A DNA stretch of 9,057 bases. Source: an uncultured Eggerthellaceae bacterium. GTDB lineage: Bacteria; Actinomycetota; Coriobacteriia; Coriobacteriales; Eggerthellaceae. Below, piece by piece: positions 6,646 through 9,057 of the stretch; positions within the stretch are counted from its first letter, which is position 1; the number at the start of each line of letters is the position of its first letter. The notes under the pieces are model-generated. The model saw only the letters and a program-made list of their open reading frames with translations, searched no databases and was not told where the DNA came from. A program made the position numbers and the translations under genes. The stretch covers positions 1 through 9,057 of the forward strand of contig CAKUOV010000063.1 of assembly GCA_934670115.1 (NCBI GenBank), read 5' to 3'.

Positions 6646-8148
6646 ATGGAAAACACTGCAAACGAAGTGCGCGTTCGCTTCGCGCCTTCCCCCACCGGCC
6701 GTCTGCACATTGGCGGCGCGCGTACCGCCATTTACAACTGGGCGTTCGCCCGCGCTAACGGCGGAAAGTTCATTTTGCGCATTGAGGACACCGACCCCGA
6801 GCGCTCCACGGAAGAAAACACCCAGGTTATCTTGCGCGCCATGCGTTGGCTGGGCTTGGATTGGGACGAAGGCCCCGAAGTGGGCGGCACCTATGGCCCG
6901 TACACGCAAATGCAGCGCATGGACACGTACCAAGAGGCGCTTGAGCAGCTGAAGGCCGCAGGCGCTGCGTATCCTTGCTTCTGCACGAAAGAAGAGCTGG
7001 ATGCGAAACGCGAAGCAGCCAAGGAAGAGCAAGGTGGCTACGATGGTTACGATCGCACGTGCCGCCACCTTGACCCCGCAGAAGCTGCTGCTCGCATTGC
7101 TGCAGGTGAACCGCATGTATGGCGCCTTGCCGTGCCAGAAAATCACGGACCCATTGAGTTTGACGATGCCGCGTTCGGTCACACGAGCTTCCCGGGCGAC
7201 TTCGTTGACGACCTGATTTTGGTGCGCACCGATGGCTCGCCCACGTACAACTTCGCGTGCGTAGTCGATGACTCCAACATGGCAATCACCCACGTGATTC
7301 GCGGCGCCGACCACCTGAACAACACGCCGAAGCAGATTTTGATCTACGAGGCACTGGGCAAGCCCGTGCCGCAGTTTGCTCACCTGTCCATGATTCTGGG
7401 CAGCGACGGTCAGAAGCTCTCGAAGCGTCATGGCGCCACCAGCGTGGAAGAATACCGCGACCGCGGCTACCTGCCCGATACCATGGTGAACTTCCTGGCG
7501 CTTTTGGGCTGGTCGCTTGATGGCGAGACCACCATTATTCCGCGCGATGTGCTGTGCGAAAAGTTCAGCTTGGACCGCATCACGAAGAAAAACGCCGTGT
7601 TCGATGAAACGAAGCTCGATTGGATGAACGGCGAATACATCAAGCGCATGGACCCCGCCACCTGGGTTGATTTGACGGCGCCATTCTTGATTGAAGCGGG
7701 TCTGGCAACAGCCGATGAAATCAAGGAAAAGCATGCATGGTTCGAGAAGATCTACCCGCTTTTGGCGGAGCGATTGAAGCGCCTAAGCGAGACGCCCGAG
7801 AAAATCGCATTTATGTTCGATGGCCCCAAAGTCACGCTCGATGAGAAATCCGTGGCAAAGAACCTGCTTAAAGAAGGCTGCCGCGCCGATGAGGTCCTAC
7901 GTGAAGTGCGCGCTATCCTGGCCGACGAGAGCATTCCCTGGGAATGCGATCCGCTGCAGAACACTGTTGCCGGCTTAGCGGAGAAGCTGGACCTGAAGAA
8001 CAAGTTCATCTTCCAGCCCATTCGCGTTGCCGTAACGGGCACCCAGGTTTCGCCGCCGCTGTTCGAATGCATTGAGCTCATGAATCGCGCCGATGTAGTG
8101 GCACGCATCGATTACACCATTGAAACCGTGTTTGGCGGCGCACAATAA
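6646..8148 (+). CDS. gltX: Glutamyl-tRNA synthetase
   Basis: GltX is a class I aminoacyl-tRNA synthetase that charges tRNA with glutamate. The 500-residue length is normal. The HIGH-type motif is HIGG at 21-24 within FAPSPTGRLHIGGARTA, and the KMSKS-type motif is KLSKR at 257-261. A zinc site is visible as Cys111, Cys113, Cys139 and His141 (C-x-C...C-x-H), as in E. coli GluRS. The conserved ADHLNNTPKQ lies at 221-230, and the C-terminal anticodon-binding region ends with VAVTGTQVSPPLFE. ATG at 6646 has AAGGA six bases upstream, overlapping the stop of the preceding membrane-protein gene, so the two are probably one transcript. Whether it also charges tRNA-Gln cannot be told from sequence. Its stop overlaps the next gene's ATG. 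Confidence 0.98.
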   Translation: MENTANEVRVRFAPSPTGRLHIGGARTAIYNWAFARANGGKFILRIEDTDPERSTEENTQVILRAMRWLGLDWDEGPEVGGTYGPYTQMQRMDTYQEALEQLKAAGAAYPCFCTKEELDAKREAAKEEQGGYDGYDRTCRHLDPAEAAARIAAGEPHVWRLAVPENHGPIEFDDAAFGHTSFPGDFVDDLILVRTDGSPTYNFACVVDDSNMAITHVIRGADHLNNTPKQILIYEALGKPVPQFAHLSMILGSDGQKLSKRHGATSVEEYRDRGYLPDTMVNFLALLGWSLDGETTIIPRDVLCEKFSLDRITKKNAVFDETKLDWMNGEYIKRMDPATWVDLTAPFLIEAGLATADEIKEKHAWFEKIYPLLAERLKRLSETPEKIAFMFDGPKVTLDEKSVAKNLLKEGCRADEVLREVRAILADESIPWECDPLQNTVAGLAEKLDLKNKFIFQPIRVAVTGTQVSPPLFECIELMNRADVVARIDYTIETVFGGAQ

Positions 8149-8567
8149 TGCTGGTCAGCGAGCTGGGCGACAATCCTACACTTGAAGAAGTGCAGGAAGC
8201 TTTTGCCGCCGATCAATTCGCCACGCAAGCATGCCATTGCCGCATTGTAGAAGCTCGCTGCGGACACGCTGTATGCGAGTTCGACATTGAAGACATTCAT
8301 CGGAATGGATTTGGCGCCGTCATGGGCGGCGCCATTTTCACACTCGCTGATTTCACGCTGGCGATTGCCTGCAATATTGCAGAGCAACCCACGGTAAGCA
8401 TCAGCAACACCATTGAGTACCTGAATGCCACGAAAGGCACGAAACTCATTGCGACCTGCGACGTTGATAAATCTGGACGCAAGGTTGGTTTTTACACGGT
8501 CGATGTTGTCGACGACACCAACCGTCCCATTGCCCGCATGGTTGCCACCTGCGCACGACGTGCGTAG
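8148..8567 (+). CDS. PaaI-family hotdog-fold thioesterase
   Basis: This 139-residue protein is a single hotdog domain, the usual length for PaaI-type acyl-CoA thioesterases, which hydrolyse acyl- or aryl-CoA thioesters and form tetramers. The family core is seen in NGFGAVMGGAIFTLADFTLA (53-72), where the signature normally written HGG is MGG, with Asn53 and Asp68 as candidate active-site residues. SISNTIEYLNATKGTKLIA (84-102) and GFYTVDVVDDTNRPIARM (114-131) are the expected beta strands. Its ATG overlaps the gltX stop as TAATG, which indicates translational coupling; no strong separate ribosome binding site is visible. The substrate is unknown, and the link to gltX appears to be expression only. 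Confidence 0.85.
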   Translation: MLVSELGDNPTLEEVQEAFAADQFATQACHCRIVEARCGHAVCEFDIEDIHRNGFGAVMGGAIFTLADFTLAIACNIAEQPTVSISNTIEYLNATKGTKLIATCDVDKSGRKVGFYTVDVVDDTNRPIARMVATCARRA

Positions 8568-8590
8568 CACCTCCCCGCAAGTCCACATCT

Positions 8591-8624
8591 TTGTTGACAA
8601 ATTACCCCACCTTTTGTCAACAAT
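8591..8624 (-). repeat. Palindromic 34-bp repeat, copy 2 (inverted relative to copy 1)
   Basis: Arms TTGTTGACAAA (8591-8601) and TTTGTCAACAA (8613-8623) flank TTACCCCACCT, the reverse complement of the centre of copy 1. All 34 bases match copy 1 in reverse orientation. It lies 23 bases after the thioesterase stop. It may act as a transcript-end hairpin, but it lacks a U-run and its stem is AT-rich. Confidence 0.9.
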
Positions 8625-8831
8625 CGGCGCGCCGTCCTTGCCAACCACCCCCTTCGCGGCCTCCGTTTCTTTCAGAAATTGACGATTCGCGACCATCTTG
8701 TCAGAAAGCAGGCGCGAAAACGCCCTAATCGACGGTACAGGGCGGATTGAAGACGCGAACACGATATCTTGGAGCGCTTCAGCTCCACTGCATACAGCAA
8801 AACCCCAGGTCGCAAGAATCCACTGGCAGTC

Positions 8832-8990
8832 TCAAACGCGCCAACCTCTTCCGCACCTGCCCCGCACCGTCGATTTGCGCGCATTTTGACGAAAAAAACG
8901 ACAACATGCCGTCGCAGGACCCAAAAAGGGACGTCCGAGCCAAAGAACGACGCGCCGCAGACCCAGGTTTGCATGTCGAAACCCCGACAT
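8832..8990 (-). CDS. Marginal 52-codon Arg-rich reading frame, doubtful
   Basis: ATG at 8990 follows GAGGG with a 5-base gap, and the frame runs 52 codons to TGA. The peptide starts MSGFRHANLGLRRVVLWLGR. It has eleven Arg, one Lys and no acidic residue, and its ATG lies inside the arm of a 13-bp hairpin. No domain is recognised. It may be the chance translation of a repeated non-coding element, or a small basic protein. Confidence 0.15.
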   Translation of the reverse strand: MSGFRHANLGLRRVVLWLGRPFLGPATACCRFFRQNARKSTVRGRCGRGWRV

Positions 8991-8997
8991 GCAAACC
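8966..8997. repeat. Perfect 13-bp inverted repeat (hairpin)
   Basis: GGTTTGCATGTCG (8966-8978) and CGACATGCAAACC (8985-8997) are exact reverse complements separated by six bases. The stem is strong, but neither strand has a following U-run, so a classical terminator is unlikely. It may be the tip of a repeat element or a structured RNA. Confidence 0.85.
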
Positions 8998-9057
8998 CTC
9001 AAGGGGCGTTCGCCGGCAAGGGTCGAGCCGAACTGCGACGCTTTGGATAAGTTGAGC

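Larger units (their letters stand above)
8625..9057. other. Intergenic stretch without a convincing gene; possible dispersed repeat
   Basis: No reading frame on either strand in these 433 bases has recognisable domains, a good ribosome binding site and normal composition together. It holds a perfect 13-bp hairpin (8966-8997), a smaller GGAGC/GCTCC hairpin (8771-8786) and the palindrome GGACGTCC. No tRNA, intrinsic terminator or transposase remnant was seen. From memory, the peptide readable at 8990-8832 resembles short hypothetical proteins scattered in Eggerthellaceae, which would suit a repeated intergenic element; this is unverified. Confidence 0.4.

Noticed and set aside
6640..7734. 364-codon frame antisense to gltX
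   Set aside because: A shadow of gltX codon use; the plus-strand protein has all GluRS motifs and the antisense product has none.
8112..8762. 216-codon minus-strand frame across the thioesterase and the repeat
   Set aside because: It overlaps a well-supported hotdog thioesterase and runs through the palindromic repeat; no domain is visible.
8747..9055. 102-codon plus-strand frame at the right edge
   Set aside because: No ribosome binding site, no domain and low-complexity composition; it also runs through the 13-bp hairpin.
1..9057. tRNA, rRNA, CRISPR, transposase or prophage genes
   Set aside because: Scanned by eye on both strands; no cloverleaf, regularly spaced repeats or mobile-element protein motifs were found.

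Overview
The window reads as ordinary chromosome from a moderately GC-rich actinobacterium, most likely of class Coriobacteriia (Eggerthellaceae-like). This is an inference from the protein sequences, the metK-priA gene order (known in actinobacteria) and the codon preferences; no rRNA or other taxonomic marker is present. Seven protein genes are supported, plus one strong cis-regulatory RNA and several inverted repeats.

Left half, minus strand (1-4228): a LicC-like nucleotidyltransferase (4228-3437), then a roughly 240-base leader holding a compact SAM-I-type riboswitch, then metK (3194-1935), then priA starting 12 bases after the metK stop with a TTG codon and running off the left edge of the window. 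The riboswitch closing helix P1 uses part of the metK Shine-Dalgarno sequence as its 3' strand. The predicted control is therefore translational feedback: SAM, the MetK product, hides the metK ribosome binding site.

Middle, divergent (4229-5839): a 156-base intergenic region separates the nucleotidyltransferase from a plus-strand ATP-grasp ligase of the glutathionylspermidine-synthase type. That ligase ends in an unusual cysteine-rich tail with four Cys in its last eight residues.

Right half, plus strand (5872-8567): a tight three-gene cluster of a four-helix membrane protein of the Lit/DUF1461 type (lipoprotein intramolecular transacylase-like), glutamyl-tRNA synthetase gltX, and a PaaI-type hotdog thioesterase whose ATG overlaps the gltX stop. 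The cluster is bracketed by two perfect 34-bp copies of one sequence in opposite orientation (5839-5872 and 8591-8624). Each copy is itself a palindrome with 11-base arms and an asymmetric 11-base centre. This pair is the least explained structure in the window.

Right edge (8568-9057): no convincing gene. It holds the second palindromic repeat, a perfect 13-bp hairpin at 8966-8997 and a marginal 52-codon arginine-rich reading frame on the minus strand. It may be a dispersed intergenic repeat.
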